Source of the DNA: Struthidea cinerea | Lineage: Eukaryota; Chordata; Aves; Passeriformes; Corcoracidae | Assembly (NCBI GenBank): GCA_013397865.1 | Contig: VZTI01002345.1 | Span: 1,894,333 to 1,958,332, forward strand | Reading direction: 5' to 3' | DNA: 64,000 bases | Part shown: positions 1 through 11,700 of the stretch, piece after piece | Layout: each line of letters begins with the position of its first letter | Numbering within the stretch: position 1 is the stretch's first letter | Made by a program: the position numbers and the translations under genes | Notes under the pieces: generated by a model | The model's input: only the letters and a program-made list of their open reading frames with translations | What the model was told of the DNA's origin: nothing | Databases searched by the model: none

Positions 1-106
1 GTTCCTCGGCTCCTCCGCTCCCGGCTCCTCTCCTCCCGCAAGCTGGTGCCGCCCGGGCCGGCGGCTGCTGGGTCCCGCCGCGGCCCCTGCGCTCCGCTCC
101 CCCCAG
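1..106 (+). other. STK32A: STK32A exon 1 (5' UTR, left end cut by window)
   Basis: This GC-rich stretch ends in CCCCAG followed by the donor GTAGGC. It has no ATG, so it is read as the untranslated first exon of STK32A. The first coding exon starts 2.47 kb downstream with its own good acceptor, and no other gene in the window could use this donor. The transcription start and core promoter lie off the left edge. The link to STK32A is inferred from position and splice signal; a cDNA would be needed to prove it. Confidence 0.6.
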
Positions 107-280
107 GTAGGCGCGTCCCCGGTTACGCTCCCCAGACCGGGGTCTGATCCGCTGTCCCCGTGGCTGGGCGGGGGGGCCCCGAGGTCTCTCACTGCTGGCG
201 GCAGCTCCGCCGCTGCCCGCAGCGCGTTTGGGCTGGGGGCCGCGCTGCCGGGGGCCTGGCTGCGGCGAGGAGAACCGCAG
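1..280. promoter_or_regulatory. STK32A: CpG-rich promoter-associated DNA of STK32A (partial)
   Basis: CpG dinucleotides are frequent from base 1 to about 280 and then thin out quickly. This is the pattern of the downstream half of a CpG-island promoter. No TATA box is seen in the visible part. Confidence 0.5.
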
Positions 281-2577
281 AAGACACCCATAGCTCCGTA
301 GGAGACGCCCAGTGCACTGGTGGTGAAATTCAGGGCACCTGCTGTCGTCCTTCTCGAACGCCGTTGTGGCTGTGGGGGAGTTCAGGGTCATCGTTAGTTC
401 CTCTGGGACCAAAGCTCAGGGTGATGTCCCTCCGGGCTGTGTCACCGCCCAGTCCCAGCTCCTCGGCGGAGCCACAGCTTCCCCCCAAGCAGTGTTCGGG
501 TAGTGCAGAGGTGGTGAGAGAAATGGTCTGTGAACCCTTGGAGGTAGCCGTCCCTTTCCAGGGTTTCGGCAGTCCCCATCAGGGATGACTCTAACGGTGC
601 GGCTGCTGCCCATCCTTCGGGTGGACCTTCAGCCCCTCCCTCAGTCCCCCTGCGCTCCTGTCCCCCTGAGAGCACATCCTGCTCGCGGTGCGAGAGCAAA
701 CCACGCAGGTGGCTGCATTCCTCTGTTTTGCTTTGGGTTTACAGTCATCTGTTGGGACTAAGGCGTGCTCGGCCATGTGCGAGTGTGCTGCGGGCTCCGG
801 GGCTGGGAGCCGGGACTGCCCAGCAGCTGCCTTCACGGCTGTAAAATTCCCGCTGTGACTGATGAGGAGCACTGCGGAGTGGAGCTGCTGCCACGCTGCT
901 GATGGAACGAGGGTCCGACTGAGCGTGATGTTAGCGTGGAAGCATTAGTAGACTTGGCCCGAGGAAAAGTAATGATTTTAATAATTTTGTGACTTTGCAG
1001 CATGAAACAGTGAAAGGTTTATCATTCCCATACCCCGGCTACACTTTGTAAAGGTGCAAATCCTTGTAATTATTACTCAGGCTAGCTTAACTTCAAGGAA
1101 TATCTGCACTCCTTCCTCAGAGCTTGTATGTACTGACGTATTTTCAAAAACGAATTCGGCTCCAAACTGCTGTGCAAGGAAGTTTAATCGGGAACCTGTG
1201 ATATGGATACCTGATTTATGGCTGTTGCATCTGAAAGTCTATTTTTCCTCTGAAGAGTAAGTTTTGGAGCTGAAAAAGAGGTACCGCTGTGGCTTTGTTT
1301 GAGATTGAAGGCTCGATCTGTTCCTTTCAGAAGCACTGATGGGAACGTAAACATTTCCTGCTTCATTTGTTTTATTGCTGGATCTTGTTTCAGTTCTGAG
1401 ATGGGAAATTAAGATTTTATTTTGGTTAGCTGGAGAGAAGGAGCTGGGTGTGCTGGTGGGGTAACTCAGAGTGTCCCACGACAGACCCAGTTCCCAGTAA
1501 TTCTCTTTTTTCCAACATCTTTCTTATGATTCCTCCCTTTTCTGCTTCAGCAACATAATTTAGTTAATTTAAAGTAAAAAAGTGAAGTTAGTTAGTAGGT
1601 GTTTCCAGAGTGTAGATCTGAGAAAATGTTCAGTGAACATACGGATGCCCTGGAGAATGCTCTGGGCTGGACCCAGTCCAGATCTTGCTGCACTGTTACT
1701 CCCTCATTTTGTTCTTTTAGGGCTTTGTACTTCCAACAAGGAATAAACTTGTATGTCGCAGGGATGTCAGTATCAAAAACAAGTACATAAAGGTGCATTG
1801 CATGTGAATGCTTTAAAAACATAGCGGCTGCTGTATCCTACAGAGAGTGTTCAGGCTCTCTCAAGTGTCACTAAATTCTACAGAGTTCTACGCTTCAGTA
1901 TTCCCATATATGTCAGGGGAGATTGGAAAATTCCTGTCCCTTTGCAGTGGGAGAGGAGAGCCAGTCACTGCAGCCAGCACAAGCCAGAAATCAGGTTTGC
2001 TGTTTTGTTCATAGTTCATATCAAAAAAAAAAATTCTGAGGAACCTGAGTGGAAACTGTACCTTGATTTTACATGGAATCTTTTCATTAAAAATAACAGA
2101 ACGATATGATTTTGTCCCAAATGAAAGACTTGTGTAACTGCTTAAATCAAAAGTTTGACACTGTGAATTTCTTCTTCCATAGCTTTTACCCTTCCACATG
2201 ACCTCAGTAGTCAAAAGTGCCTTTTGGTTTTATCTAGCCAAGTCAGTATGTCCATTTATTTTGGATATTGACCTCACTACAATTAGTCACCCCTGAAGCT
2301 ACAAAATACATGCTGGATGATACAGCAAACATGATCCAGATCCTTGGGTCTTTGGGTCTGCTGGTCTGTTTCTACACTTCCTGTAGTGGACAGCAGTCCT
2401 GATCTGAGTTACGAGGTTATGGCGTTACTGGTTTCTCTGGTAAGCTCCATTACAATGTGCTTTTCCCTGACAGTCAGTCTTGTCCTCAGAGCAGTGAATC
2501 TCCAGTGAGACATTCTCAAGCTGTAAATGTTTCTTCATCCTGACTGATGATGAACTTTTGCTTCCTGCCTTTTCCAG
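107..2577 (+). other. STK32A: STK32A intron 1
   Basis: This intron runs from the donor GTAGGC to the acceptor TTTTCCAG. The first few hundred bases are GC-rich and the rest is ordinary AT-balanced vertebrate intron. No repeat family or RNA gene was recognised. Open frames near 160-870 reflect GC-rich composition only. Confidence 0.5.
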
Positions 2578-2754
2578 GATGCATCAGCAGGACATTGCCA
2601 AGGTCCGGCAGGACTGACGCACAGCAGCACTGTACCAGAGCCTTTGAGTGTGGGAGCAGAACCCAGAGGAGTGGAAAGTGCTGAGCCTGGGCTGAGCACA
2701 CCATGGGGGCAACCACCTCCAGCAAGTCACCACCCTTTGATGGGAATGAGGATG
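2578..2754 (+). CDS. STK32A: STK32A exon 2: 5' UTR (2578-2702) and start codon at 2703
   Basis: The acceptor TTTTCCAG precedes 2578 and the donor GTAAGA follows 2754. Coding starts at ATG 2703 and gives residues 1-17 ([17 protein letters not shown]) plus one base of codon 18. The start is chosen because the N terminus matches the STK32A family, with Gly2 suited to myristoylation, and because the Kozak context is strong. The leader holds a short uORF. Confidence 0.93.
2579..2617 (+). other. Upstream ORF in the STK32A leader (12 codons)
   Basis: An ATG two bases into exon 2 opens a 12-codon frame (MHQQDIAKVRQD) that stops with TGA at 2615-2617, 85 bases before the STK32A start. The junction with exon 1 places G at -1 and CCCCAG before it. 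If exons 1 and 2 are joined as proposed, scanning ribosomes meet this ATG first, which could lower STK32A translation. Its effect is inferred, not shown. Confidence 0.5.
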
Positions 2755-5700
2755 GTAAGAGCTTCTCCTGGTTGTTGTCTGGGACTGCAGAGTTCTCCAG
2801 TGCAGACTGACTGTGAGGGTCACAGCCAGCGCCCGTCCTGAGGCTGCAAATGCCTGGGCGTCCTGGGTCAGCAGAGGTGTGTGGAGGTCAGCAGTAGCAG
2901 CAATAGTGTGCCTGCGGTCCCTACAGAGCTGCGGTCTGGTGTTGGGGTCCTTTTGCCTCTCCTCCCAGCAGCTGGCTCTGAAAGCAGGATTGTCAGCAGA
3001 TCTTTGGTGTTGAGGTGTCCCTGGGACACTGCCAAGCACCTCGAAGGCAGGGACAAAATGCTGCTGCTCTGGAGGTCCCGGTGTAGGGAGGATTGGTAGG
3101 AAGTATGGTGGGAAGGTGGCTGGAGTGATGCATGTTCCTGTGGGTGTTCCTGGTGGCTGCCCAGCTGGGCAGGGCTGCCTGCAGGCGCTGGGAGGCCAAG
3201 CCTGCAGGCTGGGTTGCCTGGAAAAGGAGAGTTGGAAAAGTACTGCTGGGAGCAGTATTGGAGGCCAGGGTCCCTGTGCTGCCAAGATTACAGAGACACT
3301 CAGTGAAAGATTGCTCCGTAAATGTATTTGCTGTCAGGAGTCAGCTTGCTGACTGCCATATGGGCTTTTACCTAGGTACAACAACAATATGTATATGTAG
3401 ATTAATACAAATACATAGTAATAAACGTAAAATATACGAGGAGCTGAATACCCCATCAACCACTGTCCCAACATGCCATGAGGTGCCACAGCCAGTCTGC
3501 AGCTGCTTGGCTAAACCAGCTTCAGTTTCCAAATTATTAATGCAACTGCTTGCAGTTTTTCTTTGTTTTTCATATTTTTTCCCAGTTTCTATAGTGCAAA
3601 AGAAATCCTTGCCGTGAGGTTTTCCTGGAGATTTTATTCCTGGTGCGTCTAAATGCTCAGTATTGTCATTTCTCATAAACAACCACTTATGCTTGCTTGG
3701 GATAATGAGCAGCTCTGTTCCTGACCACCTTCCTCAGGGTGATGTGCCCTGGCCGTGGGATTTTCCTGGGAGTGGCTGGTCTCTGCTGGGTCTCTCTCTG
3801 GGTTCAGTGTTCATACAGCTTCTGTGACTGAGAAACACAATGCCAGGAAAGGCCCTGTCCTGACCATGTCAGGTGGTTCACTGTCAGTTTGTTAGGTTTC
3901 AGTGGGCTCAGGGCCACCCTTGCATGCTGACACAGCGTGCAGACTAGTGCAGTTCCGTTTCCATGGCCCTGCACAAATTTAAAAAGTGGTAGCGCATTTT
4001 TTCTCTAATTAGTCATGTTTTAATACACTGAGGGGAGAGAAACCCAGCTGAAACAGAGATGTCCCCTAGGGAATTTTCCATTATCTTGCAAATCGGTGAC
4101 CAGAGGCTATGTCACGTTAGATGTCACAATCTTGTCCTCATTCTGATTTCAATTAAAATTGTAATTAATTAAGAGCTTCTGGGTGCAGTAGGAAACCACA
4201 CACTGCTCCATGGCACGGGCAGGTCCCTCCTCCCGTCTCTGCAGCTGTGCCACAGGGAGACTTTCTCTTTGGGACCTGTGATAGTCGGAGGAATAGCACG
4301 AGTGGTGTAGGTGCTCCAGTGCCAGTCTTAACAATCCTTGCGTATTTTTCCAAATTGCTGTTGCTATAATTTCACTGTTTTCTGTGGCACCATGATTTCT
4401 GTTTCAACTTCTTGAAGGGTTCTGTTTACCTTCAGCTGAAGTGGGGTGACAGGATTATTTTTCTCTCAGCATTTCCTCTGAGCAGACAGTTGTGGATAAT
4501 GAGCAAGTGAAATGAAAAGAAAATGTAATAACCAGACAGAAGGTTCAAGGCTACAAGGTGATCTGATTCCCGGTGTAGTCAAGATGAGACCATACAAGAA
4601 GCCAGATTTTGTTTGTGCTGCTTCTGGGCAGAAGGGTGTGGGAAGTGTCCTGGGGGGATGGCAGCCAGATGTTCCCCCCAGCTGGCTGAGTTTGCTGCAA
4701 GATAAAGCAGAAATAGGTAGCAGGCGAGGACAGTGGCAGGTTGAGAAGGACGCACATCATTCTATGGGCCTTTGCCAGTGTCCTCTTCAGCCCACCAGCA
4801 GCTGTTCTGGATTTAAATCGCCCTTGGACCAAGCAGAGCATCAGCCATGTCATTGTTCCTCTGCCTGGGTCTGTGTCACATCCTGCTCTCCGGTATAGAG
4901 GGACTGGCATGGTTGTTCCCAGTCGTGTGGCAGTACTTATTTTCCTGAAGCTGCAGAGCAAAGGAGGAGAGAGGCAGGGAGAGAATATAATGAAAATTGG
5001 GGAAATAGTGAGAAAAGGAAGATGAGTTGTAACAGACCATGTGGTGCTGTGCTGGGGTGGGCAACAGGGATGGGGGAACCTGAGCCCTCAAAGCATTGAC
5101 TTGGCTTGACAGATGAGCCTGGGGACTTCGGCAACCTTGACTGGTCTTTGCTAAGGATTTTTTTTGTGGCTGGTTAGGGACTGTATTTTTTAATCTAAAT
5201 ATTGTTCCTTAAACCTTGGTTTAGAAATATGACCCCTTGCTTACAAAACAGTGTTTCATGATTATACACCAGTTGCTTCTTTATGGCAATTATCTTTCTT
5301 TGCATCTCTTAAACACAATTTGTCTGAGCTGGCAGAGCATGTGAATTTTGTCCCTGAAGGGCAAAAGCTTTGGCTTTTTCTTTATATGCTATCAGGCAGG
5401 GAAATGAGATTTATCTGTAGGTGTGGATTCAGAATGAACAGCACATGTTTGGTTCCTGATTCAGACACCACAAATTTTGGTGTTCTTTGGGAGCAAGGCT
5501 CTGGATTAGCTCCCTGTGAAAGCTGGGGCTAGTAGGAAAGCTAAACCAGAGAGAAGTGCAAATGTGCTTGTACCCAGTTTGAGAGTCTTTAATGAAGTAT
5601 GCAACTTAGCTTTCTTACACCCAGCTCAGTATTAAACAACAAGAAGGCAGAGAGCGTGAGCATGCTCATGAAAGCATTCCTGTGAAGGACAATAGGGATG

Positions 5701-8700
5701 AAGGGTGTGAACATACAAAATGTGGCTGCTGGCTTAACTCCTCTGGATTTGCAGCTGTTCTGGATGTTATTGCCCAGCTGTTAATGCTGTGGTCTGCCCT
5801 GCTCTGCAGAGCTCCCTGCGGGATCCCAGTGCCAGGGACCAGAGATGCCCCTCTCCCCACAGCTGTGGCTTTGTGTCATGGCAGGACAAAGAGACAGGGG
5901 GCTACTGCAGCTGACCTCTCCCCGAAGCGGGCACCACTCTCCTCTTTCCTTGCAGGTGATAAGCATCTTCACTCTCCCTTTTTATTCTGCAGGTATCCAC
6001 CACCCTTCTCCCAGATGGTCTGACTGGTAAACGGATCCATTTCTCAATCATCATCAGTTTCTATTTACTTTGATACTTACAGATGTTCCAGCTTTGAGAA
6101 AGGGCATCTGTGCCTAAAAGCTTGCATTCCTTCCGAGTGCTGTAGCTGGTCACTGCAAACTTTGCTGTGGTTAGACTGTGCCATCATACCTGAAAAGGTA
6201 ATGGCAGTATCTCCATGTAATACAAGGGTTTTATGGACTCAGCTTTGAATTTTTTCTCAGCAGGAGCAAGGTGAGGCTAATATCTCTAACAGACAGTGCA
6301 GGAGGGCAGAGTGAGAGCATTCACTTGGTGGTTTCCTGCCTGATCTGCCGTTGACAGAGGCTGGCCTAAGGAACTTGCCTTCATGGCTGAACTGTAGAGG
6401 GAAAAAAAACCCCGTTAAACACCAAGTTTAAAGAACACCCAAATCTTTGAAAGGAACAGAACATTTCCAGGGCATCCCTCATTTTTCTCAGCTCATACGG
6501 AGAAAAAGTAGAAATAACATCATATCATCAAATATCTGCTCAGCCATTTAATATTGAAATGTTTGCTCTTTCTTGCAGTTACCTTCGACCATTTTGAGAT
6601 TTTGCGAGCTATTGGGAAGGGCAGCTTTGGAAAAGTGAGTGTTTTGGGAACTAATCACCGTGTGGACAGCTGGAGATGTAACTGAGTGGAAATGGACGAG
6701 TTGGAGGCTCACATGAGAGTACAGAACCAAAGCCCATGCACTATCAGTGAGCCTTGACCTGAGCTTCAATTCCTGGTAATCAGGAGGAAATCAGAGCCCA
6801 ATTCCTTATCCATTCTGTGGCCACAAATCATATTACATGAGATTAAAATGGGAAACTGATCAATCAAATTATCTGAATTTCATTAGATTTCTGAATAAGC
6901 ATTTTGTATTATTTCTGAGCAAATCAACACTGAACATCATGATGCATTTTTGATAAAGAACTACTATCAACATGAAATTCTGGCAGGTTTTTTTAACACA
7001 TTATTTAATGTGTTAAAGGTTTCTCTGTGAGTCACAGTGTTTGTTATTAAGCATCATGTTCCTCCCAAACTCCTGAACTATTGTGTAAACAAAGCCTGTT
7101 TTGTGCTGCGCTCTCACAGGTTCTGAGGCTTTCCTTGAAGTCGTGTTTCTTTCTAGATTTGGTGACATATAAGAAAGGTTAAAATTCAAAGCCCAGTACC
7201 CCTTAAACAAAGCCCAAGATTAACTGTCAACTGAGTGATACTTCTCAGGAAAGTGAGGGTCAGGTGCTGGTCCCAGTGTTTGACCTGTAGTTTTGTGGTG
7301 GAGGGGGCTCTTCCTGACAGTAACTAGTGTGGGAGGGATGGATATGATGGTTAGTGAGTGGCATTAAATAAAATGTTGACTTCTCTGTGATTCCCTGTCT
7401 CCCATGTTGTGATGATAAATTCCTTCCTGTCATCTTCCCCCAAAAATTTCTCTTTGGGTGAAATTCCCGGTAGATTCCCAGGCAGTGTCCAGTGTTGCAG
7501 CATCGGTGGGTGGAGTTGTGCCTTGGCAGTGTGGGCACTGCCAAAGCTGCTGGAAAACACTCGTGTCACTGGGTTTTACCTGCCCAAATTTGGTGACAAA
7601 TCATCTCTGATTTATCCCGATTTTCTCTCTTAGGTCTGTGTGGTGCAAAAGACTGACACCAAGAAGATGTACGCCATGAAATACATGAACAAACAGAAGT
7701 GTGTGGAGCGTAATGAAGTGAGGAATGTTTTCAAGGAGCTGCAGATTATGCAGGGCCTGGAACACCCATTCTTGGTCAACTTATGGTAAGAGGTGGCTCC
7801 TTGGCTCACTGGTTGAGTCAGTGCAGTCAGTTACAGACACCTTCGAGACCAGAGCTTCTTCATCTGCTTCAAGCCTGTCTTGGAAGCAGTTGGTGTGTTC
7901 CACTGACTGGGGCTCTTGTTTCAGGGGAATCCTGTTTAGTTAAACAAGCAGTTATCTCCCTTGTCCCCCCAGACAGCACAAGATAGTTTGTTCATGTGTT
8001 CCTTTGCGGTGTCCCTGCAGGCAGGTATTGGCTATCACCATAACCCCACTTGTATTTAAAGGTGCTCTTTGCAACCACCAGCAGCTTCTGGCAGCATGGG
8101 ACTGATGGCCAGGCAGGGCTCTTTGCTGGGTGTCCCTTGACATTGCTTTCTTCTTAATTTTACTAGGACACCAGTAACATTGCAAGTGGTGTGAGCTCAT
8201 ACATCACGTGATAAAGTGGCCAATATCCTGTAGTTTCAGGATTCCGCCTGTAGGGTGGTGGGTAATTACATTTGTTGGAAATTGGACTTATTTTTAGAAT
8301 AAGGTAGAAATTATCAATGCTAAGCGCAAAAAAAAAAAAAAGGCTAAAAGACATTGAAGATCACAAATCTTTGAATAATTCTTCCTTTTTGAAATCTGTA
8401 ACCTGAGTGCAGTTCAGTGAATTCTTGGTGTTTTGCTGCTGTTGCCATTTAGAGTTGTTCTTACTGGGGTATGAATGGTAAAGGTGCAGCTACACCTCCC
8501 ATATCGTATCTCCAAACCTGTCTTTCCTGCTTGAACACGCAGTTCCAGGCAAAGCTCACTCAGCAGCTAAGAACTGACCAGCGTGTGTGTATGTAGAGAT
8601 CTGTACAGAGCAAACCATCCAAGTGTCTCTGCTTCTGTTCTTGCCCTGCCATCCCTGGCCTCAGGATGCCTTTAGCATTCCTGCAGCTTTCCTGCACTCT

Positions 8701-11700
8701 GAGTGATACCCAGACTACAAGCTTCATGTGGAGCAGTGGTCTGGCTTGTGGTGCTGCTCATTACATCAAGCAATCAGTATGCTGATAAAGAAAAATCCTT
8801 GAGGAAGGCGAGTTGTCAGCCCCTGTCAGAGAGACACAGTCCATCAAATGAGGTCATGTCCAGAGGACCAGCAGAGACCAGCTGCACCCGTGTTGTATTG
8901 AGCACATGGGTTCACAGACAGGCTGCTGCTGTGCGAGCTGGTGCCTGACAGAGAGACCTCCAGTGCTGGGGGTCTGGGCAGGGCTGTGCTGGTCCTGGGC
9001 TCCTCTGCGTTGCTCCTGTGGTCACTTCCTGTTGGTGCTCGGAGAAGGCAGAATGCCCGTCTTGAGTTGTTCATACAATTTGCTCTGACCCTGTTATGGA
9101 TCTCAGACTAAATTATTGTCATCATGAGTGTGACAATAGTGGGAAACAGAGCATGGAAAGGTCATGAAATTGTAATTTCCCAAGTGAAAAACTCCAAGAA
9201 ATGATCAGTGTTCCCAGAGGTACCACATGTTCCTTTATTACCTGTCATTTTTCAGTGCTACTGTCCTTGAACCATATGTGTGCTGTTTTAGGTACTCATT
9301 CCAGGATGAAGAGGATATGTTCATGGTGGTCGACCTGCTGCTTGGAGGGGACCTGCGCTACCATCTCCAACAAAATGTGCGGTTCCAAGAGGGAACTGTG
9401 AAACTCTTCATCTGTGAGCTGGTGCTGGCCCTTGACTACCTGCAGAGCAGGCACATCATCCACAGGTCAGCCAGGCCACAGGCTGTGCTGTGGGCAGGCT
9501 TGTTTCTCTTTGATGTGAAATGATAAATAGAAGCTTAAGTGATAAACAACATATTCTCCTATGCATTTGCTTTTATGTGAAACATAAGGCTTCCCCAAGA
9601 AAAGTGTTTCATATACAGCAGAGAGCATCTGATTTCTCCCTCTGGGGTAGCTGGGAAATAGCGTATTTGATTGTCCGCTGATCCTGCAAAAAGTTGTCTC
9701 TGATAGGTTTTAATTAGCTGTAGCTCACTAATATCCATCCTGGTCCAGGGAGGGTAGGTGTCAGCACTCAGAACTCCTGTGTTCTTGCTTGAAGGTGTCT
9801 CCCTTTGCCCCCCTCTCTGTATTGCCCCAAAATACGAGGACTGGTCCCAAACACAGCTTTTTTGTGTATGAGGTAAATCCCTTTCTAGAAGTGCTGCGAG
9901 TTTCTTTTTGGCTACCACAATTTCTCATGGCCAGTGAAAAAATGCATGAGCTCTTCCCACACCTTTGAAAACTTGCAGAATAGCAGAGGAGGCAGAGGTT
10001 TCCCCTGGCTGGGAAGCAGGGTTTGCCTCTGGATGGATGGACACATGGCTCTTCTGCTGGTGTCATGGACAGCGCAAACCTCAGGGGCCCAAGAGTTTAG
10101 CCAAGTTAGCTGCTGTCGGGGAGGATGAACAGGGAGGGACTATAGGGTCAGTAATTGCAGGGAGAAGGTCACTTCATTTAGAAATACCACTCCAGATGAG
10201 CATTCTTGTGCAGTATAAGAATTAAGCATGGAAAGCGTAAAATTGAAATGGTCCTGGTTGTTAGTGGGGAAGGCACACGCTGGTGAGGAGCTGGTGAGGA
10301 TGAATGCCTGTTCCTGTCCACAGTGTCCAGCTGCCATGTCCAAGGTGTGAGGGCAGAATGACCCCTTGCCTCTCCCTGCAGCCACAAGAGCCTAGAGCCT
10401 GGAGCAGTTCTGCTCTACTGCAGTCAGGGGCTGGGCTCTGGGGACAGCTCCCACATTCTCAGGAGTCTCCTCTTTCATGCTGCTTGTTTTGTGCTTTACA
10501 TGCATGAATCTTTGCCCCAGTGTGAATAGGAGTGGGAGAAACTGCAGGTGAGATTGCAGTGTGCTTTTCACACAGCTGCATGTGTTTAAGGTAAATCAAG
10601 TACAACAAAACACATATGGCAGGCTGTAAAAATTGCAAGTTATTTAATTAACACTGTAATGCAAGTTGTTTAATTAACACTGTAACCCACTGGGATAGTA
10701 TTTGATTGATAAAGTGATTCAGCTGAGTCAATTTCACTGCAACAGCTGTAATTGAGAACATCAGGAGACGGGGAAGCAATGGCTTTGTTTGGCTTAACAA
10801 AGCTGTTCAGAGACAGCAAACTCAGGCTGGAATTATTTCCCACCTAAATATAAAAGAATGGGAAATACTAGTATCTTTTAGGTTAGGAAATTATATAACC
10901 AGTTTATAAAAAAGAAATATACAAATGAACAATAACCAGAATTATCTCTGGTCATTGTTTGCATCCTGAGAATGATCTTACTGTGCTGATGTAATTCCAG
11001 AGGCTGCATGCCAGACTGAGGGAGATCAGAAACATCCACACTAGAAATTAAAAAATAATAATTTTAAAAAAAATTGAAATCATTTCGCTGTGCTTAGGGG
11101 GAAAATCAGCCACTTACCTGACACTGCCTTGTGCTCTGCTAACAGTGCCTGTCCCCATATTCACCTGTACGATGGGATGGCATCAGGAAGGTAACCAGTG
11201 TTTATAACCCACTGGAGGTAGTTTGGGTGACAAGATGCCAGAGAACTGTAAGCTATTAGATGATAAGTAGATATATTGTGGGGTTTTCATTCCAGGTGGC
11301 TTGGAGAACTCAAAATGTATCTTAAGGATTGAATTTTTAAAGATAAAATCCTAAACATGCTCATTTCTTCACTTGGAACTCCTGGGCCTGGTGGGGAGCA
11401 CCAGCTGGCACAGGTCACTGCCTGCCTGTCAGCTGGGACCTTCTCCCTGGGGCATCAGCTGGCCAGGTGCTCAGTGGGGACTGGTGTAATGAGCTCAATT
11501 AAAGCCAGGTAATGGCTTGTAAAGTCACTCAGGTGGACACAGCTATATCAGAGTATCAGGTGTACATTTTCTCCCTTCAGTGAAAGTGTTTCCCTACAGC
11601 ATTGCTATAGGTAATATTTTGTGGGGTTCTTTTACTCAGGAATAAAACCTGTGGGTAACCCATCTGTATCTAGAACAAAGATGTTAAAATAATTTAATTT

